Part shown: piece after piece, positions 1 through 9,361 of the stretch
Position numbering within the stretch: position 1 is the first letter of the stretch
Layout of the letters: each line of letters opens with the position of its first letter
Source of the DNA: Bubalus kerabau
Lineage: Eukaryota; Chordata; Mammalia; Artiodactyla; Bovidae
Reading direction: 5' to 3'
Length of the DNA stretch: 64,000 bases
Assembly: GCF_029407905.1 (NCBI RefSeq)
Contig: NC_073629.1
Span: 53,329,301-53,393,300, forward strand
Notes under the pieces: generated by a model
What the model was told of the DNA's origin: nothing
The model's database searches: none
Seen by the model: only the letters and a program-made list of their open reading frames with translations
Translations under genes and position numbers: made by a program

Positions 1-49
1 ATTAGGGTTTGTCTCTAAAAAAAAAAAAGAGAGAATGAACCCTTATGGA

Positions 50-245
50 GCACCTATTATATACCAACTACTTCACATTTGTGATTGTATTTAATTTTCA
101 CAGTAACCCTGTTAAATGTGACATAAATGAGATATTTCCCCCATCTCCTAGGTGTAGAAGTAACTGACTCCCCAGAGAGATCACATGACTTCATGAAGCT
201 AGCACAAACTAGTAAGTGGAGACGATTCTATTCGAATCCTGTATA
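50..245 (-). repeat. MIR SINE remnant, antisense
   Basis: Degraded antisense MIR. Recognisable parts are the region after TATATACCAACTAC, the TTTAATTTTCACAGTAACCCT block, GAGATATTTCCCCC, and the AGCTAG...AGTAAGTGGAG block followed by TTCGAATCCTG. Assigned by eye from the MIR consensus. It is old and non-coding. Confidence 0.55.
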
Positions 246-352
246 TTTAGGATATATATATTAGTCCTGTATATTTCCAAAGCTAATCTTTTTCTTCAGT
301 GCATGACACCACCTATCAAGTTGTCTGTCGTGCACACCAGGGAGTAGCCTTT

Positions 353-917
353 CTTTTTTTCAATGATTTAATTAATTAATTTATTATTGGCTGCGCTAGG
401 TCATTGTTGCTGTGCGAGCTTTACCCTAGTGAAGCGGTGCGAGCTTTACCCTAGTGAAGCGGTGCGAGCTTTACCCTAGTGAAGCGGTGCGAGCTTTACC
501 CTAGTGAAGCGGTGCGAGCTTTACCCTAGTGAAGCGGAGCGAGCTTTACCCTAGTGAAGCGGTGCGAGCTTTACCCTAGTGAAGCGGTGCGAGCTTTACC
601 CTAGTGAAGCGGTGCGAGCTTTACTCTGGTACCAGTGGAGCTACAAGCGGGGCTACTCTCCAGTTGCAGTGCTCGGGCATCTCATTGCTGTGGCTTGTCT
701 TGTTGCATGGCATGGGCTCTAGGGCATGCGGGCTTCAGTAGCTGTGGCATGTGGGCTCAGTAGCTGTGGCTCCCGGGCTCTAGAGCACCAGCTGAAGAGT
801 TATGGCACCCAGGCTTAATTGCTCTGAGGCTTGTGGGATCTTCCCGGGTCAGGGATCAAACCCATGTCTCCTGCATTGACAGGCAGATTCTTTACCACTG
901 AACCACCTTGAACCCCA
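353..917 (-). mobile_element. CHR-type tRNA-derived SINE with internal tandem expansion
   Basis: Antisense cetartiodactyl CHR-family SINE. Read on the minus strand it begins with a tRNA-like pol III head (A-box-like TGGTTCAGTGGTAAAGAAT near 890-908, B-box-like GGTTTGATCCC near 857-867), runs through the GC-rich body and ends in an A/T-rich tail at 361-385. The perfect 12-bp direct repeat GGAGTAGCCTTT flanks it at 341-352 and 918-929, so this is one retrotransposition event. The element is longer than usual because a 25-bp unit is amplified inside the body. Confidence 0.8.
412..636. repeat. Minisatellite, 25-bp unit, 8 full copies plus a partial
   Basis: Eight consecutive 25-bp units occupy 412-611. 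Each starts GTGCGAGCTTTACC and ends CTAGTGAAGCG. A ninth, diverged partial unit follows. Only unit 6 (537-561) differs visibly (GAGC instead of GTGC at its start). The near-identity of the copies implies recent amplification or homogenisation. The array lies entirely within the CHR SINE, and the unit corresponds to a short segment of the SINE body. Confidence 0.95.
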
Positions 918-1134
918 GGAGTAGCCTTTTAGGATCCTTATTACTTACTATAGATAGGCACGAGATTCATCTGGGATCTGCTTAGCTGAAGGTATCTAAT
1001 TTTAATGGCATGAATGGACACTGACATCTTTAAAGTATATGCTTTTCAGTTTCTTTGGGGGACATATCTGTGCTTCAGTATTGGGGCTTTGCTGCACATG
1101 ACATGAGGAGTTAAGCTAATGATCTGTAAAATCC

Positions 1135-1450
1135 AGTCAAAAATAGTTTTGAAAGAGTACATGTATGATAGTATTCTGTGTATATATATAAAGTTCAAAA
1201 ATAGATCAAACTAATTAAACCTGTTAGAAACCAGAATGGTGGCTATGTTTGGTTAAAACAGTGACTGCAAGCCAATACCAGGATATATCTGGGGTTGAGA
1301 TATTTCTCTATTTCTTGATCTGGATGCTGGTTACACCAATATGTTCCCTTTGTCAAAATGTATTGAGTTTATAAACTTATGGTCTGAATGCTTTCTTGAA
1401 GGTATATCCTACTTCAATAACATTTACCAAATCAAAAAAAAAAAAAAAAG
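1135..1450 (+). mobile_element. L1M-type LINE 3' end
   Basis: Old L1 3' untranslated sequence in sense orientation. The visible blocks are GAAAGAGTACATGTATGATA, AAGTTCAAAAATAG, the region TTTCTTGATCTGGATGCTGG, and ATTGAGTTTATAAACTTATG. It ends in an A-rich tail at 1434-1449. No coding part is retained. Confidence 0.65.
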
Positions 1451-2162
1451 AAAAGGTAGACTTTTTTTTTCTTACATGATTCAAATTGGATCAATTTTCA
1501 TACTTTGTGGCCTTGTACAAAATTGTCCTTAGGTGAAGATTATAGTTGGAATCCTTCTCCTTCTAGAGTTTGGAGATTGTAAGCAGGGGAATGCATACCT
1601 GCCTTTGTCTATGGGAGTGAGTGTGTGTGCGCTAACTTAAGACTGCTCTTACCCTAGAAATGGAGTCATACCTGAATTTTTTCTTACTCATAGCTCTCAA
1701 ACTCCTGGACGACCTGGGTTGGATATAGGATGCTGGGCAAACATGAATGTTATACCAGTGGAGCTTGGGCATCTTATACCAGTGGAGTTTGGGGATATAG
1801 CTTTCTGGGTTGGTGACCTCTTGTTGGCAGCAATCTCCTCTGCAAACGTCAGTGACAGACACCTCTCCTCTTAAGAACTAACTTCTCCGTCGAGATACTG
1901 AAACTACTCTTCCCTTGTGTCGTCACCCCTTTCCTCCTCAACTCTGCTTGTTTCCAGGTTTCAGTGGAAGAGACAAAGGGTTGCTTAGGGACGATTTAGG
2001 TCTCCCAGAGATGCCTGAAGAGCTGATTCTGGGGGTTCTTGGACAGATTTACTCTGTTCACCCATACCTCAAACATACTTCCTACTTTAGAGCATGTTAC
2101 TTGCTTTTATGACTTGGTCTTTTTTTTTACCTACAAGATAACTATAAATGAGATAGGTTGTG
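1451..2162. other. Non-repeat stretch
   Basis: I recognise no repeat or gene here. The short open frames (for example 1632-1862 on the minus strand and 1915-2112 on the plus strand) have no family resemblance. At 1751-1795 the phrase TATACCAGTGGAG is duplicated about 30 bp apart, a small local duplication. Confidence 0.4.
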
Positions 2163-2172
2163 GAAACAGCAT

Positions 2173-2294
2173 GCTCAGTTGCTCAGTTGTGTCCAACTCT
2201 TTGCAGCCCCATGGACTGTAGCCCTCCAGGCTCCTCTGTCTGTGGAGTTCTCCAGGCAAGAATACTGGAGTGGGTTACCATTTCCTACTCCAGT
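2173..2294 (-). mobile_element. Bov-A/Bov-tA SINE fragment, antisense
   Basis: Antisense ruminant SINE containing GTGTCCAACTCTTTGCAGC and CCATGGACTGTAGCCC. It is flanked by the perfect 10-bp direct repeat GAAACAGCAT at 2163-2172 and 2295-2304. It lacks the tRNA-like head, so it is truncated. Confidence 0.85.
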
Positions 2295-2378
2295 GAAACA
2301 GCATAGCCTTTGACGAAATAACAACCTCACTTCTAGAGCTTTATTCTAAAAAAGTCATCAGACAAGTTTCTAAAGATG

Positions 2379-2565
2379 TCTACTACTCAAAGTGTGGTTC
2401 GAGGACTACCAGCATCAATATCACCTGTAGAGTCCTGGTAAGATGTGGATTTCTGTGTCTTACACCTTTCTTACTGAAGCAGGATCTCTAGATGTGAGCC
2501 CATGCATGCATACATTTAGAATACCTCATATGATTCTTAGTCACATTAAAGTTCGAGGATCATTG
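2379..2565 (+). mobile_element. MER5-type hAT DNA transposon remnant
   Basis: Non-autonomous hAT element. It starts ACTCAAAGTGTGGTTCGAGG, continues through ACCAGCATCAATATCACCTG, and contains ACTGAAGCAGGATCTCTAGA. This follows the order of MER5A/B. It is old and diverged. Confidence 0.65.
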
Positions 2566-2574
2566 GTGTACAGC

Positions 2575-2860
2575 ATGGATGTTGTTCCAGTATTATTTTA
2601 AAAAGGAACAAAAAAAAAGGTAGCCTACATGTACTCCAGAAGAGGATTAGATAAAATAATTTACAGTACTATTCTGCAGCTTTGAATGTGTGATGTAGAT
2701 TCATATTTATTGACTTTGGAAAAATGTTTATAGCATATTGCTGAATGACAAAAAGCAGGTTATACCACAGTGTGTAACTTGATAAAATCATTTTTGTTTC
2801 TAAATATGTTAGTGGATGATGCCAGAATACAAACAATGTTTTTAATCTCTGGATGATATC
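2575..2860 (+). mobile_element. L1M-type LINE fragment
   Basis: Sense fragment resembling the end of an ancient L1. GGATTAGATAAAATAATTTA corresponds to the usual GGTTAAATAAATTATGGTA block, followed by a CTATTCTGCAGC block and GCATATTGCTGAATGAC. It is strongly diverged and has no open frame. Confidence 0.5.
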
Positions 2861-2944
2861 CTTATTTGTCATTGCTTTCCTCTATTTTCTGCTTTCTTTT
2901 CAATAAGCATACAAAACATATTACTTTTATATTCTAATTACTCA

Positions 2945-3155
2945 GTGTTGTTCTTTGGTTGCTATGTCTGACTCTTTTGAGACCCCATGAACTGCAACAC
3001 ACCAGGCTCCTCTGGGCATGGAATTCTCCCGGCAAGAATACTGGAGTGTGTTGCCATTTCCTGCTCCAGGGGATCTTCCCGACCCAGGGATCAAACCCAT
3101 GTCTCTTGCTTGTCAGGGGGATTCTTTACCTATGATCCAGCAGGGTAAGCCCCAC
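2945..3155 (-). mobile_element. Bov-tA SINE, antisense
   Basis: Complete antisense Bov-tA. The Bov-A part at 2945-3070 (GTCTGACTCTTTTGAGACCC, GGCAAGAATACTGGAGTG) is followed by the tRNA-Glu-like head at 3075-3150 (GGGATCAAACCC is the B-box complement). A short direct repeat TTACTCA lies at 2938-2944 and 3156-3162. Confidence 0.85.
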
Positions 3156-3162
3156 TTACTCA

Positions 3163-4437
3163 ATAAAACTATTTGGAAAATAGAAAAAGAAAAGTATTTG
3201 ATATTTGATTTCTTGGACAGTACTACAAATGTAGCATCTCAGCGAGACTTGTGGCTGGCTGAATCAGAAGATAGCAACAGCTGTCTCATCTTCTGAAGAC
3301 GTGAAATATGTAGAAGACGCCTCTCTGTCGGTCCATAGATCAGCCAGTGTTGCCCCTGGAGCAGAACCTTCTGAACAAAACATTGGCTTTAAAGCTGACA
3401 TTTTATATTACAGGGATTTTTACTTATTAGAAATATTGCCTTTTGTGGAGGTTAAGAGTGGTGAGTAGGGCTGAGAAACACATTCCCTGATTTTGAGAAG
3501 TGAATCTGGTGATTAAAGAAAGACTGTCTGATTCTTGAATCGAGATCTGCAGCAGTGCAAAAGAGAACTGAAGGAAAGGACGGGCCATTGAATTGCTGTC
3601 CTGTTTTGCTTTTTATACTTTTTTCCTACCTTTTGTCCTCAAAGTGTTGTTTTCCCCCTTTCTTCTTCTTCAGCTTATTATTGTAATTAAAGAGAGACAA
3701 AACGAGATCCATGGAAAATTCTGGTATTTTGCCTCTCAGGCCACAATCTTGAGAGTGCATTTTTCTTAATCCAATTCTGTTTTAAATATTGTCAGGATGT
3801 ACCATAATTGGTTGTGGTAAATGACACTGGAACCACATTGCTACTCATTGTGGAAATGATACAAGCTCAGCATGCTGCTGATCAAATGCATTTCTGCATT
3901 AAAACTATTACTGGCAGAATGCCTCAATGGGATTCTTGCCTCCTAATAGTTTTTCAGGGTTTATGCTGAAAGGGTTCTGTCAATCAGGTCTGAAAATCAA
4001 CTTAGCACCCTGACTTGGGTTAATAAAATGCAGCTGGCAGGATCACAGCTCAGAGGCCGCTGTTCCCTGGTTCGACATTATCAAACCCTACTAAAAATGC
4101 CTCATTATAATTGATGCTGATAATACACTTAAAAAAAAAAAAAGATGCAAAGAATACCTCCAGAAAGATGCTTTGCCTTACACAAAGCCTGCTAGAAGAG
4201 AAACACATATCAAAGACAGATAGTTGAGAAGAAGCCAGACAAGGCTGAATGTATAGACTCGGTGCAGATTCTAACATTCTGAGGTGGCTCGGAGTCAGAT
4301 AATGTGAAGAATCAATACAGAAGTAGGAATATTGCCCAGGTTGTATGATTGTGAAGGGGGCTCTGATAGCACTGTCACCAGTAATGAGAAGATGAGAATT
4401 CCAAATGAAAAATTTATTTTAGTAAGGTAAACAAGAT
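3163..4437. other. Repeat-poor stretch with possible constrained core
   Basis: I see no mobile element or gene. The part at about 3700-4110 is AT-rich, repeat-free and contains homeodomain-type motifs (for example CATTATAATTGATG near 4102). A 13-base A run lies at 4131-4143. A role as a noncoding regulatory element is a guess from base composition only. Confidence 0.3.
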
Positions 4438-4720
4438 TGTTCTTCAGTTGCTAAGTCATCTCCACAAAGAGTCACTAAGACTCTTTGCGACCCCATGGAC
4501 TGCAGCACACAAGACTTCCCTGTCCTTCACTATCTCCCAGAGCTTGCTCAAACTCAGGTCCATTGAGTTGGTGATGCCACCCAACCATCTCATCCTCTGT
4601 CACCCCCTTCTCCTCCTGCCCTCAATCTTTCCCAGCATCAGGGTCTTTTTCAATGAGTTGGCTCTTCGCATCAGGTGACCAGAGTATTGGAGCTTCAGCT
4701 TCAGCATCAGTCTTTCCAAT
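4438..4720 (-). mobile_element. BovB LINE 3' end, antisense, 5'-truncated
   Basis: Antisense BovB 3' terminus: TTGTTCTTCAGTTGCTAAG at the tail side, then ATGGACTGCAGCACAC, CATCTCATCCTCTGTCACCC and TCTTTCCCAGCATCAGGGTC, ending at GTCTTTCCAATG. There is a small internal insertion after the tail (4461-4485). No reverse transcriptase part remains. It is more diverged than the copy at 5278. Confidence 0.85.
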
Positions 4721-5264
4721 GCAGATGTCAGTGCGGAAAGCCTGAGACAACTGATAGGCCAGTTAAGAGAGAAAAAAGCCTCTTGAATCACCAAGTGACT
4801 ACCTGGCTGTGTAGCCTCCAGACCACCATCTCTCAGTTTTTCTAAGACTTCTAGTCCAGTTGATTCCAATTCTCTTTGAATAGAAAAAGCCTCTCTCCTG
4901 GCTTCTTGGACAAAAGCACCCATACTAAAACTATCCATAGTAGAAGGACATTTGGGAGGTCAAAGTGCTGGAATGAAGCTTGGATGCTTTTCAAACAAAT
5001 TCTACTTTCTGGAAAGTTTCTGCTGGCTGATTCTAAGGCAGGAGAAACTGGAATAAACAAACAAAGCCTGAGGTCAGGGGCTAGTTTTCCAATCCCGGGA
5101 ACTCTCAGCATGGTGGAATATCATTAAGGTGTATAACGAAGTAGGAAACTGAGGAAGAAACATTACTAATTATACTTCAGTGTCATTTCTTTGAGAGTCT
5201 CTCTTCAGAGGCAGCTGGGTTGATTTTACAGGAAGGGAGAAGAAAACAGTTTTTCATGGGTGGT
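4721..5264. other. Non-repeat stretch between BovB pieces
   Basis: No gene or repeat recognised. The open frames at 4851-5111 (-) and 4876-5127 (+) overlap each other and resemble no family. Confidence 0.4.
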
Positions 5265-5277
5265 AGAGCTCCTGTTA

Positions 5278-6945
5278 GAGATACCAAGGGAACATTTCAT
5301 GCAAAGATGGGCTCAATAAATGGTATGAATCTAACAGAAGCAGAAGATATTAAGAGGAGGTGGCAAGAATACACAGAAGAACTGTACAAAAAAGAGCTTC
5401 ATGACCAAGATAATCACGATGGTGTGATCACTCACCTAGAGCCAGACATCTTGGAATGTGAAGTCAAGTGGGCCTTAGAAAGCATCACTATGAACAAAGC
5501 TAGTGGAGGTGATGGAATCCAAGTTGAGCTCTTTCAAATCCTGAAAGATGATGCTGTGAAAGAGCTGCACTCAATATGCCAGCAAATTTGGAAAAGTCAG
5601 CAGTGGCCACAGGACTGGAAAAGGTCAGTTTTCATTGCAATCCCAAAGAAAGGCAATGCCAAAGAATGCTCAAACTACCGCACAGTTGCACTCATCTCAC
5701 ATGCTAGTAAAGTAATGCTCAAAATTCTTCAAGCCAGGCTTCAGCAATACGTGAACCGTTAAATTCCAGATGTTCAAGCTGGTTTCAGAAAAGGCAGAGG
5801 AACCAGAGATCAAATTGCCAACATCTGCTGGATCATGGAAAAAGCAAGAGAGTTCCAGAGAAGCATCTATTTCTGCTTTATTGACTATGCCAAAGCCATT
5901 GACTGTGTGGATCACAATAAACTGTGGAAAATTCTGAAAGAGATGGGCATACCAGACCACCTGACCTGCCTCTTGAGAAACCTATATGCAGCTCAGGAAG
6001 CAACAGTTAGAACTGGACATGGAACAACAGACTGGTTCCAAATAGGAAAAGGAGTACATCAAGACTGTATATTGTCACCCTGCTTATTTAACTTCTATGC
6101 AAAGTACATCATGAGAAACGCTGGGCTGGAAGAAGCACAAGCTGGAATCAAGGTTGCTGGGAAAATATCAATAACCTCAGATATGCAGATGACACCACCC
6201 TTATGGCAGAAAGTGAAGAGGAACTCAAAAGCCTCTTGATGAAAGTAAAGAGGAGAGTGAAAAAGTTGGCTTAAAACTCAACATTCAGAAAATGAAGATC
6301 ATGGCATCTGGTCCCATCACTTCATGGGAAATAGATGGGGAAACAGTGGAAAACAGTGTCAGACTTTATTTTTTGGGCTCCAAAATCACTGCAGATGGTG
6401 ATTGCAGCCATGAAATTAAAAGACGCTTACTCCTTGGAAGGAAAGTTATGACCAACCTAGATAGCATATTCAAAAGCAGAGACATTACTTTGCCAACAAA
6501 GGTCCGTCTAGTCAAGGCTATGGGTTTTTCCAGTGGTCATGTATGGATGTGAGAGTTGGACTGTGAAGAAAGCTGAGTGCCAAAGAATTGATGCTTTTGA
6601 ACTGTGGTGTTGAAGAAGAGTCTTGAGAGTCCCTTGGACTGCAAGGAGATCCAACCGGTCCATTCTGAAGGAGATCAACCCTGGGATTTCTTTGGAAGGA
6701 ATGATACTAAAGCTGAAACTCCAGTATTTTGGCTACCTCATGAGAAGAGTTGACTCATTGGAAAAGACTATGATGGTGGGAGAGATTGGGGGCAGAAGGA
6801 GAAGGGGACGACAGAGGATGAGATAGCTGGATGGCATCACTGACTCGATGGATGTGAGTCTGAGTAAACTCTGGGAATTGGTGATGGACAGGGAGGCCTG
6901 GTGTGCTGTGATTCATGGGGTCACAAAGAATTGGACATGACCGAG
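5278..6945 (+). pseudogene. Decayed BovB reverse transcriptase (ORF2) remnant
   Basis: RTE-type reverse transcriptase used in target-primed insertion of BovB and, by general belief, of its dependent SINEs. Conserved blocks are visible: the N-terminal TEAEDIKRRWQEYTEELY at 5335-5388, IPKKGNAKECSNYR with following LISHASK at about 5640-5710, FCFIDYAKAID at 5871-5903, and the catalytic YADD codons at 6182-6193. The frame is destroyed. TAA at 5760-5762 replaces a Glu codon, a single-base loss near 6160 shifts the frame before YADD, an extra A lies near 6350 (GTGGAAAACAG), and an extra G lies near 6522 (ATGGGTTTTT). The Phe of the DYAKAFD block is Ile. It is not expected to give an active enzyme. 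Confidence 0.9.
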
Positions 6946-6961
6946 CGACTGAACTGAACTG
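5278..6961 (+). mobile_element. BovB (RTE-clade) LINE copy 1, 5'-truncated
   Basis: Sense BovB carrying most of the reverse transcriptase region and the complete 3' end, terminating in repeated CTGAA units at about 6948-6961. The perfect 13-bp direct repeat AGAGCTCCTGTTA at 5265-5277 and 6962-6974 fixes both borders. The copy starts at GAGATACCAAGGGAAC, inside the ORF, so it is truncated by roughly half relative to full-length BovB (about 3.2 kb, from general knowledge). The frame opening at 5220 begins in host DNA and runs into the element by chance. Compared with copy 3 it lacks a short AGGACAG-like segment near 5318. Confidence 0.95.
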
Positions 6962-6974
6962 AGAGCTCCTGTTA

Positions 6975-8149
6975 AGGAAGTTTTAATGAGGCACTGTGGA
7001 CATCGTCTTCTTAGAACAAGCAAAATGGCTCTGGAGGCAGTGGGGGAGGGGAGGGTCATATGACATTAATATGGGGAAATGCTTGATTCCATTCTGTTTG
7101 CTTCAGATTCCTTTCAAATATTAATTGCCTGAATTTCCTTGGTCAAGAGAAAAGAATAAACATATGCAGATTTTTCACTTGCCTATTTTATTCCATTGGC
7201 CTGTATTTCCTCCAGACATGGTCCATAGAAGTGATGTGTTCTAGGACACATCCCCACATGCAGGTGAGGAGCAGCACCTCCTCACTGTCCTTTGGATGAG
7301 TTACGACTGGCATATATTAAGGACACGTTATGTGCTGCTTCGTGGACTCAGCTCTTTATAAACCTTCTCTCCTCCTGAACTCCACACCACACCTTTTTCA
7401 ATGAGTTTTCCTACCGCCATTACCTATGTTAACTCTGCCTCTTTCTTCCCTAAAAGCAATGGCTCATCACTCTGCACTGGCTTCTGTGTTAGCCTCTCAT
7501 ATATAATTCTACCCCTTGCCTCCCCTTGTCCCCTCCCTCTTCCTCAGCTAGGATAACTGTGCTTCATTGACAGAACTCAACCCAAGTTCCTGTTTCTGGC
7601 ATCTGTTTCAAGGTCCTGGGGCCTGACCCTGCTGTAGCCCCAACCCAATAGGTTGACCTTGTCCCCTGGGGAGAGAGCCTTGACCCTGTCTGCCAATACA
7701 GGGGCTCTGGTTATCTTTCCCTTGATTTCCTTTTCCTGTGCTCTGCCCATACATTGGGACACTTTGCTTCAGTGTTTTCAAACGGGAAAGCACCGAGCTC
7801 CATGCCTGACACAGAGGGCACTAACTAAATGCTAGAGTCCCTCTCCTCAGCTAGGCCCCAAGTCCCACATTCCTTGAACACCAGGTCTCAAACGTTTATC
7901 TGCACCTCTTCTGTCTATACCCTTCATGGAGGACATGCTTCCATGTCCTCCAGTTCACTGGTTTTTGGCTCAACGTTGTCCTTCACACCATCCACATCAC
8001 AGCTGAGAGATTCGGTGAATTTAATCAGAGGTCTTCCTTGAACACCTTGAAACAAAGTCCAGCAGGTCTTAGAACAATTTCACGCTAAAATTCTCTTTTC
8101 TTCAACGAACATATATTGCTAATTCAGGCTCTCTGGGCCTCCGAGGTGT
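6975..8149. other. Non-repeat stretch
   Basis: Mixed composition, becoming C/T-rich after about 7430. No transposable element or coding family is recognised. Overlapping short frames at 7577-7835 on both strands share no known motif. Confidence 0.4.
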
Positions 8150-8159
8150 CAGCCTAGGT

Positions 8160-8765
8160 GGTTGTTGTTGTTCAGTTGCTGAGTCGTGTCTGACTCTTTG
8201 CAACACCACGGACTGCAGCACTTTCCGTCCTTCATTATCTCCTGGGGTTTGCTCAAACTCATGTCCATTGAGTCGGTGATACTATCATCCAACCATCTCA
8301 TTCACCCTCTTCTCCTCCTGCCTTTAATCTTTCCCAGCATCAGGGTCTTTTCCAATGAGTACGCTCTTCACATCGGGTGGCCAAAATATTAGAATTAGAG
8401 CCTCAGCTTCAGTATCAGTCTTTCCAGTGAATATTCAGGGTTGGTTTCCTTTAGGATTGACTGGTTTGATCTCCTTGCTGTCCAAGAGACTCTCAATAGT
8501 CTTCTCCAGCACTGTAGTTCAAAACCATCAGTTCTTTGGTGCTCAGCCTTCTTTCTGGTTGAACTCTCACATCCATACATGATAACTGGAACAGTGGCAG
8601 ATTTTATTTTCTTGGGCTCCAAAATCATTGTGGATGGTGATTTCAGTCACAAAATTAAAAGAACTTTGCTCCTTAGAAGAAAAACTGACAAACCTAGACA
8701 GCATATTAAAAAACAGAGACATCACTTTGTTGACAAATGTCCATATAGTCAAAGCTACGGTTTTC
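8160..8765 (-). mobile_element. BovB 3' end with 5' inversion
   Basis: One insertion with two oppositely oriented parts. 8160-8590 is antisense BovB 3' sequence (GTTGTTGTTCAGTTGCTGAG through to CATCCATACATGATAACTGG). 8590-8765 is sense BovB (CAGATTTTATTTTCTTGGGC to AGCTACGGTTTTCC). The sense part is exactly the BovB segment that should lie immediately 5' of the antisense part, so the 5' piece is inverted with almost no loss. The whole is enclosed by the perfect 10-bp repeat CAGCCTAGGT at 8150-8159 and 8766-8775. No functional ORF remains. Confidence 0.9.
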
Positions 8766-8775
8766 CAGCCTAGGT

Positions 8776-9168
8776 TGGATACCAGTAATAACAAGGTGAA
8801 AAGGCAGGTCTAGCCTTGCCTTTCCTGTTACCTTTAACTCCCACCTCCCTCATTCCTAGAAGCTGCAATCCCTACCCAAGGAGCACCCTCTGCTGTCTCA
8901 CCCTCAGCCCCCTTTAGCCAGGCAAGTTCCCTTTCAGTCCCAGGTGCCTTTCCATGTTCCTCTGTCCTACACGCACACAAGTGAAAAGCGTGTCTTCTCC
9001 CCTCCACGAAATCAGGCGTAGGATGACAGCCTTTTAGAACTCTACTGCAGCTTTCCACACAACGTTCTAAAGTCCTCAGGTGAAACTTATTGTTTATTAT
9101 TTATTTATTAAGTAGACAATTCACACCAATCAGTTACACATCGTACCCTGCCTGGAGACCACATAGCC
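8776..9168. other. Non-repeat stretch
   Basis: C-rich sequence to about 9080, then an AT-rich TTATTATTTATTTATTAAG patch at 9091-9113. No gene or repeat family identified. Confidence 0.4.
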
Positions 9169-9169
9169 T

Positions 9170-9352
9170 AGGGTCAGAGCATGGACTCTGGAGTAAGACT
9201 GAGCTTAAATCTGGGCTTTACCACTTACAAGCTGGGAAGCCTTGGGAATGTTGATTTTCTTCTCTGTGTATCTGTTTTCTCATCTGTAAAATATGGGACA
9301 GTAACATTGCTTACTTTATAGGGTTATTATGAGGACTGAGTTATAATAGCAC
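9170..9352 (+). repeat. MIR SINE, sense
   Basis: Sense MIR with blocks in canonical order: GCATGGACTCTGGAGTAAGA, CTTTACCACTTACAAGCTGG, TTTTCTCATCTGTAAAATAT, and TAGGGTTATTATGAGGA. Ancient mammalian repeat. Confidence 0.85.
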
Positions 9353-9361
9353 TTTACACAT

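Noticed and set aside
412..636. CRISPR-like direct repeats
   Set aside because: The 25-bp units are adjacent with no spacers and lie in a mammalian SINE. It is a minisatellite.
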